A stretch of 64,000 nucleotides of DNA, from NCBI RefSeq assembly GCF_007795095.1, contig NZ_CP042218.1, positions 2,583,001-2,647,000 of the forward strand, given 5' to 3'. Both the position numbers and the translations under genes were made by a program. Origin of the DNA: Luteimonas granuli (lineage in GTDB: Bacteria; Pseudomonadota; Gammaproteobacteria; Xanthomonadales; Xanthomonadaceae). Shown one piece after another: positions 20,170-29,999 of the stretch. The notes under the pieces were generated by a model. It saw only the letters and a program-made list of their open reading frames with translations, ran no database searches and was not told the DNA's origin. The first letter of the stretch is position 1. Every line of letters starts with the position of its first letter.

Positions 20170-21777
20170 CTACATCCGGAAGACGCCGAAGCGGGCCGCT
20201 TCGATGGGCGCGTTGAGCGAGGCCGATACCGCCAGCCCGAGCACCCGGCGGGTGTCGGCCGGGTCGATGATGCCGTCGTCCCACAGTCGCGCGGTGGCGT
20301 ACCACGGGCTGCCCTGGTGCTCGTACTGCTCCCGGATCGGCGCCTTGAACGCCTCCTCCTCGTCCGCGCTCCACTCGCCGCCCCTGGCCTCGATGCCGTC
20401 GCGGCGCACGGTCGCCAGCACGCTGGCCGCCTGCTCGCCGCCCATCACGCTGATGCGCGCGTTGGGCCACATCCACAGGAAGCGGGCGCCGTAGGCGCGG
20501 CCGCACATGGCGTAGTTGCCGGCGCCGAAGCTGCCGCCGATGACCACGGTGAACTTCGGCACGCTGGAGCAGGCCACCGCGGTGACCATCTTCGCCCCGT
20601 CCTTGGCGATGCCGGCGTTCTCGTACTTCCGCCCCACCATGAAGCCGGTGATGTTCTGCAGGAACACCAGCGGGATGCCGCGCTGGTTGCACAGCTCGAT
20701 GAAGTGCGCGCCCTTGAGCGCCGACTCCGAGAACAGGATGCCGTTGTTGGCGACGATGCCCACCGGGTAGCCGTGGAGATGCGCGAAGCCGGTGACGAGC
20801 GTCCTGCCGTAGCGCGCCTTGAACTCCTGGAACTCGCTGCCGTCGACGATGCGCGCGATCACCTCGCGGATGTCGAAGGGGCGGCGCGTGTCGCGGGGCA
20901 CGATGCCGTACAGCTCCTCGGCCGCGAACCGCGGCTCGACCACCGGCCTGGTCGCCACCGGCAGCACCTTGCGGCGGTTGAAGCCGCCGACGATGTCGCG
21001 CGCGATCTGCAGCGCGTGGCGGTCGTCCTCGGCGAAATGGTCGGCCACGCCCGACACGGACGTATGCACGTCGGCGCCGCCCAGCGATTCGGCGTCCACC
21101 ACTTCGCCCGTGGCCGCCTTCACCAGCGGCGGGCCGCCGAGGAAGATCGTGCCCTGGTCCTTCACGATCACGCTCTCGTCGCACATCGCCGGCACGTAGG
21201 CGCCGCCCGCGGTGCAACTGCCCATCACCACCGCGACCTGCGGGATGTTCTCCGCGCTCATCCGCGCCTGGTTGTAGAAGATGCGGCCGAAGTGGTCGCG
21301 GTCCGGGAACACCTCGTCCTGCAGCGGCAGGAAGGCGCCCCCGGAGTCGACCAGGTAGACGCAGGGCAGGTTGTTCTCGCGCGCCACTTCCTGCGCGCGC
21401 AGATGCTTCTTCACCGTCATCGGGAAGTAGGTGCCGCCCTTGACCGTGGCGTCGTTCGCGACCACCACCACTTCCTGGCCCATCACCCGGCCGATGCCGC
21501 AGACCATGCCCGCCGCGGGGGCGGCGCCGTCGTACATCTCCTCGGCGGCCAGCGGCGCGATCTCGAGGAAGGGCGAGCCCGGATCGAGCAGGGCGGCAAT
21601 GCGTTCGCGCGCCGGCAGTTTGCCGCGCGACGTGTGCTTCTCGCGCGCCTGCTCACCGCCTCCGTCCGCGGCACGCGCCAGGCGCGCATCGAGTTCGTCG
21701 ACCAGCGCACGGTGGAAGGCGACGTTGTCCTGGAATTCCGCCGAGCGCGGATCGAGGCTGGAAGCGAGTACGGGCAT
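20170..21777 (-). CDS. liuB: Methylcrotonyl-CoA carboxylase, carboxyltransferase beta subunit
   Basis: This 535-residue carboxyltransferase has two crotonase-like halves. Visible landmarks include [31 protein letters not shown] and [16 protein letters not shown], typical of acyl-CoA carboxylase beta chains of the methylcrotonyl type. It transfers CO2 from the biotin of the alpha subunit (15558-17579) to 3-methylcrotonyl-CoA. In this genome the two subunit genes are separated by hydratase, zinc-ribbon and bactofilin genes rather than adjacent. Confidence 0.93.
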   Translation of the reverse strand: MPVLASSLDPRSAEFQDNVAFHRALVDELDARLARAADGGGEQAREKHTSRGKLPARERIAALLDPGSPFLEIAPLAAEEMYDGAAPAAGMVCGIGRVMGQEVVVVANDATVKGGTYFPMTVKKHLRAQEVARENNLPCVYLVDSGGAFLPLQDEVFPDRDHFGRIFYNQARMSAENIPQVAVVMGSCTAGGAYVPAMCDESVIVKDQGTIFLGGPPLVKAATGEVVDAESLGGADVHTSVSGVADHFAEDDRHALQIARDIVGGFNRRKVLPVATRPVVEPRFAAEELYGIVPRDTRRPFDIREVIARIVDGSEFQEFKARYGRTLVTGFAHLHGYPVGIVANNGILFSESALKGAHFIELCNQRGIPLVFLQNITGFMVGRKYENAGIAKDGAKMVTAVACSSVPKFTVVIGGSFGAGNYAMCGRAYGARFLWMWPNARISVMGGEQAASVLATVRRDGIEARGGEWSADEEEAFKAPIREQYEHQGSPWYATARLWDDGIIDPADTRRVLGLAVSASLNAPIEAARFGVFRM

Positions 21778-21816
21778 GCGGGGCGGCGGCAGTCTGGAAG
21801 CCGCCCAGCATACCGC

Positions 21817-22206
21817 TCAGTCGCCCTTGTCCTTGTCTTCGTCGTTGTAATCGCCCTCGAGCGCGTCGGCGGCCTGGGGAGCCCGGTCGTACGGATTCAC
21901 GCTGTCGTCGCGGGTGGCGGCCTCGGCACCGGCCACGTCGGAGGCGGCGGCATCCCGGGCGCCCTGGCCGGTGGCGTCGATGGCGACGCTCTCGGCTTCG
22001 GTGGCATGGGGGCCGCTACCGGCGGTGCCCGCGGCAGGAACACCGGCGGTACTGCCCGTGGCGTCGCGGTCCTGGCCGCCAGTGGCATCGGCGGGCACCG
22101 TCGGCGCGTCGTCACCGACATCGCCGTCGGCGACCGGCTCGGGGTTGTTGCATGCGGCCAGGGCGAGGCCCAGCGGCAGCAGGAGCGAAAGCGGACGGAT
22201 GTCCAT
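21817..22206 (-). CDS. Small acidic lipoprotein
   Basis: The 129-residue protein has a lipoprotein signal peptide ending LALAAC, with Cys at about residue 19, then a low-complexity Ala/Asp/Gly/Thr-rich chain that becomes strongly acidic at the end (DYNDEDKDKGD). No domain was recognised. It lies in a run of three small lipoprotein genes on the minus strand. Confidence 0.7.
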   Translation of the reverse strand: MDIRPLSLLLPLGLALAACNNPEPVADGDVGDDAPTVPADATGGQDRDATGSTAGVPAAGTAGSGPHATEAESVAIDATGQGARDAAASDVAGAEAATRDDSVNPYDRAPQAADALEGDYNDEDKDKGD

Positions 22207-22235
22207 GGTGTCGGGCCTCGCGACGGTCTGGCGCC

Positions 22236-22634
22236 TCAGTCGCGGACGTCTTCGGCAGCGCGATCGGCGGCTTCGGAAGTCTTCTCCAGCGCGTCGGACG
22301 TGGCCTCGCGGGTGCGGGCTTCGGCCTCGTCGGCGGCGGCGCGGGTCTCGTCCGCGGCCCTGCGCGCGGCGGCTTCGGCGTCGGCAGCGGCGGCCTGTGC
22401 CGCGGCATCGGCTTCGGCGGCGGCCTCGGCGGTGGCGGCGGATGCGGCTTCCCAGCCCGATTCGGCCGCTTGTCCTGCCGCAGCAGCGGCGTCGCGGGCC
22501 TCCTGCCCGGCCTGTTCCATCGCGGCGTCGGCCTCGGCGGCCTTCTGCTCCGCGGTGGCCGTGTCGTTCCGGCATCCGGCCAGGGCCAGGGCCAGGCTGC
22601 AGGCGCCAAACAGGAGGGCGGTCTTCGTCTTCAT
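22236..22634 (-). CDS. Alanine-rich coiled-coil lipoprotein
   Basis: The 132-residue protein has a lipobox LALAGC with Cys near residue 21. The mature part is an Ala/Glu/Asp/Arg-rich helix without prolines (for example AAEADAAMEQAGQEARDAA) that should form a long coiled coil, somewhat like Lpp-type or YtxH-like stress lipoproteins. Function is unknown. It lies 29 bases upstream of the next small lipoprotein gene on the same strand. Confidence 0.72.
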   Translation of the reverse strand: MKTKTALLFGACSLALALAGCRNDTATAEQKAAEADAAMEQAGQEARDAAAAAGQAAESGWEAASAATAEAAAEADAAAQAAAADAEAAARRAADETRAAADEAEARTREATSDALEKTSEAADRAAEDVRD

Positions 22635-22661
22635 CGATCTGTCCTCATCGCGGAAAAAGGA

Positions 22662-22687
22662 AAAGCCGCTGGAATTCCAGCGGCTTT
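22662..22687 (-). terminator. Rho-independent terminator
   Basis: A perfect 26-base palindrome (AAAGCCGCTGG then AATT then its complement) is followed on the minus strand by TTCCTTTTT. It sits directly after the alanine/aspartate-rich lipoprotein gene ending at 22727 and separates it from the next lipoprotein gene. Confidence 0.85.
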
Positions 22688-22726
22688 CCCCGTAACGCGT
22701 TGTGAAGCCAGGTTGCGGACCGGAGA

Positions 22727-23053
22727 TTACTGGTCCACGGCCTCGTCGGCAGCCTCGGCAGCAGCCTCGGCGGCGTCGGCGGCTTCGCCGGCCACGTCGG
22801 CGGCGGCGTCGGCGGCGTCGCCGTCAACGGCAGCGGCGGCATCGGCAGCGGCGTCGGCGGCGGCGTCGGCGGCAGCCTCGGCGCTGGCGGCAGCGGCGTC
22901 GGCGGCGTCGGTGCCGGCGACCGCGGCGTCGGCGGCGGCCTGGTCAGCGGCTTCGGCGGCGTCGGCGGCGGCGTCGGCAGCCTGGTCCTGGTTCGAGCAG
23001 GCAGCCAGGCCCAGGCCCAGCACCAGCGCGATCAGCAGCTTGTTCATGCTCAT
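22727..23053 (-). CDS. Ala/Asp repeat lipoprotein
   Basis: The 108-residue protein starts MSMNKLLIALVLGLGLAAC, a lipoprotein signal with Cys near residue 19. The rest is almost entirely Ala, Asp, Glu and Val in short DAA/EAA units, predicted as a continuous acidic helix. It contains no recognised domain. It has its own terminator, so it is transcribed separately from the similar lipoprotein gene downstream. Confidence 0.7.
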   Translation of the reverse strand: MSMNKLLIALVLGLGLAACSNQDQAADAAADAAEAADQAAADAAVAGTDAADAAAASAEAAADAAADAAADAAAAVDGDAADAAADVAGEAADAAEAAAEAADEAVDQ

Positions 23054-23176
23054 TGATACGTTTCCTCGTCGTGGATAAAAGCAACGCACACACGTGCGCC
23101 GCGTAGATGATGACAAGCCCCGAACGACTGTCAAGCGGTAATTTGAATGGGCCGGTGTAAAAGGAGTGTAAACGGC

Positions 23177-24352
23177 TCAGGCCAGCTCCACGGCGAGCGC
23201 GGTGGCCTCGCCGCCGCCGATGCACAGCGCGGCAACCCCCCGCTTCCCGCCGCGCGCCTGGAGGGCGTGCAGCAGGGTCACCACCAGCCGGGCGCCGCTG
23301 GCGCCGATCGGGTGGCCGAGCGCGCAGGCGCCGCCGTTGACGTTCAGGCGGTCGTGCGGGATGCCCAGGTCCCGCATCGGCGCCATCGCCACGCAGGCGA
23401 AGGCCTCGTTGACCTCGAACAGGTCCACGTCCTCCACCTTCCAGCCGGCCTTCTCCAGCACGTTGGAGATGGCCTGCACCGGCGCGGTCGTGAACCACTC
23501 GGGCGCCTGCGAATGGGTGGCATGGGCGACCACGCGGGCCAGCGGCTCCAGGCCGCGGGCCCGGGCCTCGTCGGCCGACATCAGCACCGCGGCGGCGGCG
23601 CCGTCGGAGATCTTCGAGGACGACGCCGCGGTCAGCAGGCCGTCCTTGCCGAAGGCCGGGCGCAGGGTGGGGATGCGGTCGAGCGCGATCTTCCCGGGCT
23701 CCTCGTCGGTGTCGGCCACGACCTCGCCCTTGCGGGTCCTGACGGTCACCGGGACGATCTCGGCCTTGAACGCGCCGTCGGCGATCGCCTGCTGCGCGCG
23801 GCGCGCGCTCTCGGCCGAGAACGCGTCCAGCGCCTCGCGGGTCATGTCGTACTTCGCGCAGGCGGCGTCGCCGAACACGCCCATGGCCTGGCCGTCATAG
23901 GGATTGGTCAGGCCGTCCCAGGCCATGTGGTCCAGGAATTCCGCGGTGCCGTAGCGGATGCCGGTGCGCGAGCCGTTGAGCAGGTGCGGGGCGTTGGTCA
24001 TCGACTCCATGCCGCCGGCCACGACCACCTTCGCCGAACCGGCCTTGATGATGTCGGTGGCGAACATGATCGCCTTCATGCCCGAGCCGCAGACCTTGTT
24101 GACGGTGGTGGCGCCCGCGGCGTCGGGGATGCCCGCCGCGCGCGAGGCCTGGCGCGCCGGGGCCTGGCCGAGGCCTGCCGGCAGCACGCAGCCCATGATC
24201 ACCTCGTCGACCTGGTCGGCCGCGATGCCGCCGTGTTCCAGCGCGCCACCGATCGCGGCCGCGCCGAGGGTGGGGGTGGGGACGCCGGTGAACTGGCCGA
24301 GCATGGAGCCGATGGCGGTGCGCTTGGCACCGACGATGACGACGTCGGTCAT
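23177..24352 (-). CDS. Acetyl-CoA C-acetyltransferase (thiolase)
   Basis: The 391-residue thiolase has the acylated Cys in NKVCGSGMKA (Cys88), the His motif GGACALGHPIGASGAR and the C-terminal Cys in CIGGGEA. It interconverts two acetyl-CoA with acetoacetyl-CoA. In this neighbourhood it would connect acetoacetate from HMG-CoA lyase with acetyl-CoA, although a CoA-transferase would also be needed and is not in the window. Confidence 0.92.
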   Translation of the reverse strand: MTDVVIVGAKRTAIGSMLGQFTGVPTPTLGAAAIGGALEHGGIAADQVDEVIMGCVLPAGLGQAPARQASRAAGIPDAAGATTVNKVCGSGMKAIMFATDIIKAGSAKVVVAGGMESMTNAPHLLNGSRTGIRYGTAEFLDHMAWDGLTNPYDGQAMGVFGDAACAKYDMTREALDAFSAESARRAQQAIADGAFKAEIVPVTVRTRKGEVVADTDEEPGKIALDRIPTLRPAFGKDGLLTAASSSKISDGAAAAVLMSADEARARGLEPLARVVAHATHSQAPEWFTTAPVQAISNVLEKAGWKVEDVDLFEVNEAFACVAMAPMRDLGIPHDRLNVNGGACALGHPIGASGARLVVTLLHALQARGGKRGVAALCIGGGEATALAVELA

Positions 24353-24526
24353 GGGGGACCTCCGGTTGGGTATGTGCGGCCATTATCCCACTGCGGCGCG
24401 CCTCCGCCATCGGACGTTGGTCCGGGGCCGGACTGTGTCCCCGTCCGCGTTGCGCGCATCCGCCCCTTGGCCTTGCCATCGGTTTCGCGTAATCAATAGG
24501 GGGTCCACAGTCCGGGGAAGGCTGTC

Positions 24527-27370
24527 ATGCCGCACACCATCGTCCGCGGAGCGGTCCGCGCGCCCGCCGCGTCCATCCTGGCCATCGCGCTGTCCAGCGC
24601 CCTTCTCGCGTCCTGCGGCGGCGGGGGCGGGGGAAGCGGCAACCTCCGTCCGGATCCGCCGCCGGCCGCACCTCCGCCGCCCCCGCCCGTGGTCGGTACT
24701 CCCGACCCCGCGCACAGCGCGCACCTGGCCAACACCAATACCGCACCGGCCCACGCGGCCGGCCTGACCGGCGCCGGGATCCGCATCGGCATCGTCGACA
24801 GCGGCGTCAACCGCAAGCATCCCGCCCTCGCCAACCGGGTCGTCGCCAACCTCACCTACATCAGCGCGAGCGGGAACAACCTGGCGGTGGACGACGTCGT
24901 CGGCCACGGCACGGCGGTGGCGCAGGCCGCCGCGGGCCGGCCCTTCGGCACCTGGCCCGGCGGCATCGCGCCGGGGGCGGAGATCGTCTCGGCGCGCATC
25001 ATCAGCGACAAGCCGCCCAAGGACGACGGCTCGGGCCAGGGCAACGAGGTCAGCGGGCCGCTGGGCCTGGCGGGCATCCATCGCGACCTGATCAGCCACG
25101 GCGTCCGGATCATGAACAACTCCTGGGGCGGTCTGTACTGGACCAACCCGAACGCCACGGTCGGCATCGCCTCGGAGTACCGCCCCTTCATCCGCGACAA
25201 CGACGGCCTGGTGGTGTTCTCCACCGGCAACTCGGGCTTCGCCGACCCGTCCGACATGGCGGCGCTGCCCAGCCAGCCCGGTCCCGAGGGCAGCCGCCCG
25301 GCCGCCGACCTCGAGCGCGGCTGGATCGCGGTGGGGGCGCTCGATGGGGATGACCCGACGCGGCTCGCCGAGTACTCGAACGCCTGCGGCATCGCCATGG
25401 CCTATTGCATGGTCGCGCCGGGCACGGTGGTGGTGACCGGCACCGACGATGCACCCGATGCGCCGAAGTACTGGCGCTGGTCGGGAACCTCGCTGGCGGC
25501 GCCGCTGGTGTCCGGCGCGGCGGCGCTGGTGTGGGAGGCCTTCCCGTACTTCGACAACGACGCCGTGCGGCAGACGCTGCTCGGCACCGCCACCGACCTC
25601 GGTGCGCCCGGCGTGGACGCGGTGTTCGGTCACGGTGCGCTGGACGTGGGCAAGGCGGTGCGCGGCCCGGCGCGCCTGGACTGGGGCGACTTCACCGCCA
25701 GCTTCGAGAGCGGGAGTTCGGCCTGGGGCAACGACCTCTCGGGCGCCGGTCGCCTCGTGAAGCGCGGCGCCGGCACCCTGGTGCTGGATGCGGATGCGGG
25801 CAACGCCGGCGGCGTGCGCGTGACCGGGGGCAGCCTGCAGGTGAACGGTGCGGTTTCCGGCGAGGTGCGGGTGGACGCCGGAGGCAGGTTCCTGTTCGGC
25901 ACGGCCGTGGGCGGCAGCGTGGTCAACGCAGGCCGCGTCGACGTGCGCGCGCTGGAGAGCGGCGATACGGTCGGCACGACCACGGTGGGCGGCGACTACG
26001 TGCACCGCCAGGGTGCGACGTTCGCGTTCGACGTCGGCCAGCGCCTGCAGGTCGCCGGTACGGTCACCATCGAGGGCGGCGACCTGCACCTGCGCGGCGT
26101 CAAGACCGGCTACACGCACCAGCGCCGGGAAGAGGTCATCGTGGCCATGGGTGGCCTCACCGGCACCTTCAACGGGCTGACCACGGCCGGCAACATCCTG
26201 CTCGCAGGCACGCTGGGCTATGGGGCGCAGAACGTGTGGCTGGACATCGCGCGCCTGGACGTCGCCGCCGTGGCCGCCTCGTTCGCGGGCATCACCCCGA
26301 TGGCGCTGTCTTCGGCCGAGCGCGTGGAGCGCGCCTTCCAGCGGCTCGATGCGCACCAGGACGGCGCGGGCGGCGCCGCGGGCGACGGCTTCCTGCGCCG
26401 CGCCGGCGAGCTGCAGCAGGTGGGCAGCGAGGCCGAGGCCGCGCGCGCACTGGCGAGCCTCTCGGGCGAGCTGCACGCGAACGCGGTGGCGATGACGCTC
26501 GACAGCATCGACATGGGCCGTCGCGCGCTGTCGGCGCGCATCGACGCCTTCGAGGGCGGCGTGCACGACGCCGGCGTCTGGAAGCGCGCGCTGGGACGCG
26601 GCGGCAGCGGCGGCTTCGCCGGCAACGGGTTCGCGCTGGACGGCTGGATGATCGGCCGCGACGGGGATCTCGGCGGCGGCCGCATGGCCGGCTTCGCCTT
26701 CGGCGAGACGCGCGCGCACGGCCGGGTCGATGGCCTGGGTGATCGCTCGCAGGACCGCCAGACCTCGGCCGCCGCGTATGCGGGATGGACGCGCGGCAAT
26801 GCCCATGTGTTCGGCCAGGCCGGCACGGGCCGCTTCGATCGCGACGTCGAGCGGCGCCTGCAGGCAGGCGACGATCTGTCCAGCGTGGCCAGCCGCTATT
26901 CCGGCGACTACGCGAGCGCGAGCGTGGAGGCGGGCTGGCGCGTCCGCGCCGGCGGCATGGCGGTCACGCCCTATCTGGGTGCGGAACACGTGCGCCTGCG
27001 CAGCGAAGGCTTCCGCGAGGGCGGGGCCGACGGCTTCGGCCTGCAGGCCGCGGCCTGGGACGCACGCCGCAGCCAGGCCATCGCCGGCCTGCGCATGCAG
27101 GGTGGCTGGAAGGGGCTGGCGCTGTACGGCTACGGCGAGTGGCAGCAGACGCTGTCGGCCAGCGGCTTCGACCTGCAGGCGAGCTTCACCGGCGTCGAAG
27201 CCTGGTCGCCGCTGCCGGGCGGGCATGCGGCGCGCTCGGGCGGTGTGTTCGGCCTGGGCACGCAGGCCTGGCTGGGCCGCGGCGCGGCGCTGGGCCTGGG
27301 CTTCGACCAGCGCTTCGGGCCGCGCGGCAGCGACCGCATGCTGTCGCTGCGCTTCCTGCAGGAGTTCTGA
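24527..27370 (+). CDS. Autotransporter serine protease, subtilisin (S8) type, with lipoprotein signal
   Basis: The 947-residue protein has a lipobox-like signal SALLASC (Cys30) followed by a Gly tract and a Pro-rich linker. The S8 domain has the triad Asp91 (IVDSGV), His127 (VVGHGTAVA) and Ser322 (SGTSLAAP). A beta-helical passenger stem follows (about 390-620), then a C-terminal autotransporter barrel of about 280 residues ending in LRFLQEF with the terminal Phe. It resembles NalP/SphB1-type lipidated S8 autotransporters. It is divergent from the thiolase gene. Confidence 0.92.
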   Translation: MPHTIVRGAVRAPAASILAIALSSALLASCGGGGGGSGNLRPDPPPAAPPPPPPVVGTPDPAHSAHLANTNTAPAHAAGLTGAGIRIGIVDSGVNRKHPALANRVVANLTYISASGNNLAVDDVVGHGTAVAQAAAGRPFGTWPGGIAPGAEIVSARIISDKPPKDDGSGQGNEVSGPLGLAGIHRDLISHGVRIMNNSWGGLYWTNPNATVGIASEYRPFIRDNDGLVVFSTGNSGFADPSDMAALPSQPGPEGSRPAADLERGWIAVGALDGDDPTRLAEYSNACGIAMAYCMVAPGTVVVTGTDDAPDAPKYWRWSGTSLAAPLVSGAAALVWEAFPYFDNDAVRQTLLGTATDLGAPGVDAVFGHGALDVGKAVRGPARLDWGDFTASFESGSSAWGNDLSGAGRLVKRGAGTLVLDADAGNAGGVRVTGGSLQVNGAVSGEVRVDAGGRFLFGTAVGGSVVNAGRVDVRALESGDTVGTTTVGGDYVHRQGATFAFDVGQRLQVAGTVTIEGGDLHLRGVKTGYTHQRREEVIVAMGGLTGTFNGLTTAGNILLAGTLGYGAQNVWLDIARLDVAAVAASFAGITPMALSSAERVERAFQRLDAHQDGAGGAAGDGFLRRAGELQQVGSEAEAARALASLSGELHANAVAMTLDSIDMGRRALSARIDAFEGGVHDAGVWKRALGRGGSGGFAGNGFALDGWMIGRDGDLGGGRMAGFAFGETRAHGRVDGLGDRSQDRQTSAAAYAGWTRGNAHVFGQAGTGRFDRDVERRLQAGDDLSSVASRYSGDYASASVEAGWRVRAGGMAVTPYLGAEHVRLRSEGFREGGADGFGLQAAAWDARRSQAIAGLRMQGGWKGLALYGYGEWQQTLSASGFDLQASFTGVEAWSPLPGGHAARSGGVFGLGTQAWLGRGAALGLGFDQRFGPRGSDRMLSLRFLQEF

Positions 27371-27382
27371 GGGGCGGACCGG

Positions 27383-27406
27383 CCGGGGCGGGCGCTCGCG
27401 CCCCGG
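27383..27406. terminator. Hairpin between convergent genes
   Basis: Arms CCGGGGCG (27383-27390) and CGCCCCGG (27399-27406) are flanked by further pairing GGACCG/CGGTCC. It lies between the convergent autotransporter and isovaleryl-CoA dehydrogenase genes. No U-tract is seen, so termination efficiency is doubtful. Confidence 0.4.
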
Positions 27407-27434
27407 CGGTCGGTCCGTGTCGGGGCCAGCGCGC

Positions 27435-28592
27435 TCAGTCCCGGCCTTCGAACAGCTCGCGGCCGATCAGCATGCGGCGGATCTCGTTGGTGCCGGCGCC
27501 GATGGCGTAGAGCTTGGCGTCGCGCAGGATCCGCCCGGTCGGGTACTCGTTGATGTAGCCGTTGCCGCCCAGCGCCTGGATGCCTTCCAGCGCCACCTGC
27601 ACCGCCGCGTCGGACGCATGCAGCAGGCAGCTGGCGGGGTCGATGCGCGAGCGGTGGCCGGCGTCGTAGTCGCGCGCGACCTGGTAGGCGTAGGCGCGCG
27701 AGGACTGCAGCGCGGTGTACATGTCGGCGATCTTGCCCTGCATCAGGCCGAAGGTGCCGATGGCGGCATCGAACTGCTTCCGCTCGCGCACATAGGGCAG
27801 GGCGGCGTCGAGCGCGGCCTGCATCAGGCCGATCGGCCCGCCGCTCAGCACCAGGCGCTCGGTATCGAGGCCGCTCATCAGCACCTTGACGCCCTGGTCG
27901 ACCTCGCCGAGCACGTTCTCCGCCGGGATCTCGCAGTCCTCGAACACCAGCTCGCAGGTGTTGCTGCCGCGCATGCCGAGCTTGTCCAGCTTCTGCGCGG
28001 TGCGGAAGCCCTTCATGCTCTTCTCGACGATGAAGGCGGTGATGGAACGGCTGCCGGCCTCCCTGCCCGCCGTGCGCATGTAGACCACCAGCACGTCGGC
28101 CTCGGGGCCATTGGTGATCCACATCTTGCTGCCGTTGGCCACCCAGGTGCCGTCGCGCAGCTCGGCGCGGCAGGCCATCGAGCCGACCACGTCCGAACCC
28201 GCGCCCGGCTCGCTCATCGCCAGCGCGCCCTTCCATTCGCCGCTGCACAGCTTCGGCAGGTATTTCTCCCGCTGCGCCTGCGTGCCGTTGTGATGGAGGT
28301 TGTTGACGCAGAGGTTCGAATGCGCGCCATAGCTCAGGCCCACCGAGCCCGAAGCGCGCGAGATCTCCTCCATCGCCACCAGGTGGGCCAGGTAGCCCAT
28401 GTCGCTGCCGCCGTACTCGGCGGGCACGGTCATGCCCAGCAGGCCCATCTCGCCGAGCTTCGGCCACAGGTCCTGCGGGAAGGCGTTGTCGTGGTCGATG
28501 GACTCGGCGCGCGGCGCGATCTCGGCGTCGGCGAAGCGACGGACCGCGTCACGCAGGGCGTCGAGTTCTTCTCCCAGCGGGAAGGTGCGCAT
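27435..28592 (-). CDS. liuA: Isovaleryl-CoA dehydrogenase
   Basis: The 385-residue acyl-CoA dehydrogenase has the FAD-binding segment [17 protein letters not shown], and the C-terminal signature [20 protein letters not shown]. The wording of these motifs is typical of isovaleryl-CoA dehydrogenases, which oxidise isovaleryl-CoA to 3-methylcrotonyl-CoA and pass electrons to ETF. The start MRTFPLGEE is used; an upstream in-frame start would add about 18 residues. It directly follows leucine dehydrogenase on the same strand, after a terminator. Confidence 0.93.
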   Translation of the reverse strand: MRTFPLGEELDALRDAVRRFADAEIAPRAESIDHDNAFPQDLWPKLGEMGLLGMTVPAEYGGSDMGYLAHLVAMEEISRASGSVGLSYGAHSNLCVNNLHHNGTQAQREKYLPKLCSGEWKGALAMSEPGAGSDVVGSMACRAELRDGTWVANGSKMWITNGPEADVLVVYMRTAGREAGSRSITAFIVEKSMKGFRTAQKLDKLGMRGSNTCELVFEDCEIPAENVLGEVDQGVKVLMSGLDTERLVLSGGPIGLMQAALDAALPYVRERKQFDAAIGTFGLMQGKIADMYTALQSSRAYAYQVARDYDAGHRSRIDPASCLLHASDAAVQVALEGIQALGGNGYINEYPTGRILRDAKLYAIGAGTNEIRRMLIGRELFEGRD

Positions 28593-28642
28593 GTCGGAAC
28601 CTCCGGTCGTTGCGCCGGCGCCCTGCGCCCTGCGCGGAATCT

Positions 28643-28674
28643 TCAAACAACGACGGGGCCACAGGCCCCGTCGT
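28643..28674 (-). terminator. Rho-independent terminator after leucine dehydrogenase
   Basis: An 11-base perfect stem (ACGACGGGGCC with a 3-base loop) is followed on the minus strand by TGTTTGAAG. It lies between the stop of leucine dehydrogenase and the start of isovaleryl-CoA dehydrogenase, so the second gene likely depends on its own promoter or readthrough. Confidence 0.75.
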
Positions 28675-28694
28675 CGGTGTGCATCGGCCAGCGC

Positions 28695-29798
28695 TTACGC
28701 GCCGCCGCGGATGCGGCCCTGGAAGCGCGGCACGGTGCGGCCCATCGGCAGCTTGAGCTTGCCCATGACCTCGATCCGCTCCTCGGCCATGCGGTCCGCG
28801 GCCTTGTACGTCGGGATGCCGTCGCGCTTGGCGATCTCGAAGATGCGCGTCAGGTTGTGGTAGATCGTGCGCATCTGGCGCATCGCGCGCTCGCGGTTGT
28901 AGCCGGTCATCTCCAGCGCCACGTTCATCACGCCGCCGGCGTTGACCGCGTAGTCCGGCGCGTAGAGGATGCCGCGCTTCTCGACCTCGTCGCCGACCGC
29001 GTTGGTCGACAGCTGGTTGTTGGCCGAACCGCAGATGACCTTGGCCTTCAGCCGCGGCAGGGTCTCCTCGTTGACGGTGCCGCCCAGCGCGCAGGGCGAG
29101 TAGACGTCGGCGTCGACGTCGTAGATCTCGTCCAGGCCCACGGCCTCGCAGCCGTACTCGCTCACCGCCTTGTCGACCAGCGCCTGGTTGATGTCGGTGA
29201 CGAAGATCTTGGCGCCGCGCTCCTTGAGCAGCTTCACGTATTCCATGCCGACGTGGCCCAGGCCCTGCACGGCGTGGCTGTACTTGCCCACTTCCTCGTC
29301 GCCGAACTTCGCGTTCAGCGCCGCCATCAGGCCCTGCAGGGTGCCGTAGGCGGTGAACGGCGAGGGGTCGCCGGAGCCGCCGTGCACCTGGTGCACGCCG
29401 GTCACGAACTCGGTCTCGCGGTACACGTATTCCATGTCGTTGACGTCGATGCCGACGTCCTCGGCGGTGATGTAGCGGCCGCCCAGCGACTGAACGAAGT
29501 GGCCGAAGGCGCGGAACAGCGCTTCGGACTTGTCGGTGGCCGGGTTGCCGATGATCACGGCCTTGCCGCCGCCGATGTCGAGGCCGGCCACGGCGTTCTT
29601 GTAGGTCATGCCGCGCGACAGGCGCAGCACGTCGTTCAGCGCCTCCTGCTCGGTCTTGTACGGCCACATGCGGGTGCCGCCCAGCGCCGGCCCGAGCACG
29701 GTGTTGTGGATCGCGATGATGGCCTTCAGGCCGGCGTCCTTGTTGTGGCAGAACACGACCTGCTCGTGGCCGTAGGTGTCGAGGTGCTCGAAGATCAT
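28695..29798 (-). CDS. Leucine (Glu/Leu/Phe/Val family) dehydrogenase
   Basis: The 367-residue protein has GLDIGGGKAVI with the catalytic Lys, the NAD-binding motif VQGLGHVGMEYVKLL and PCALGGTVNEETLP, typical of leucine dehydrogenases. It oxidatively deaminates leucine, and probably valine and isoleucine, to the 2-oxo acid, feeding the liu enzymes after oxidative decarboxylation. A branched-chain oxo acid dehydrogenase is not in the window. Confidence 0.92.
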   Translation of the reverse strand: MIFEHLDTYGHEQVVFCHNKDAGLKAIIAIHNTVLGPALGGTRMWPYKTEQEALNDVLRLSRGMTYKNAVAGLDIGGGKAVIIGNPATDKSEALFRAFGHFVQSLGGRYITAEDVGIDVNDMEYVYRETEFVTGVHQVHGGSGDPSPFTAYGTLQGLMAALNAKFGDEEVGKYSHAVQGLGHVGMEYVKLLKERGAKIFVTDINQALVDKAVSEYGCEAVGLDEIYDVDADVYSPCALGGTVNEETLPRLKAKVICGSANNQLSTNAVGDEVEKRGILYAPDYAVNAGGVMNVALEMTGYNRERAMRQMRTIYHNLTRIFEIAKRDGIPTYKAADRMAEERIEVMGKLKLPMGRTVPRFQGRIRGGA

Positions 29799-29999
29799 TC
29801 GGGACTCCGCAGCCGGCGGCCAGGGTCGCGCGGGGCGCGGCCGGCGGCCGGTGGTATGGGTTGGGTGGCTGGTTGTGGGGTGCCGCAGGGGCCGCCGGCG
29901 GGAGCACGGCGGCAGGCGCGGCATTCTACGCCGCCGCGGTGGCGAATGCAGGGCAGGCCATGCCGCAACGCAGCATCCGCCGGCCTCCCCGGACCGCTC

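Noticed and set aside
22236-23053. Alanine-rich repeats as a tandem-repeat or CRISPR-like array
   Set aside because: The repeats are codon-level (GCC/GAC) in genes with lipoprotein signals, not spaced DNA repeats. No CRISPR array was found anywhere.
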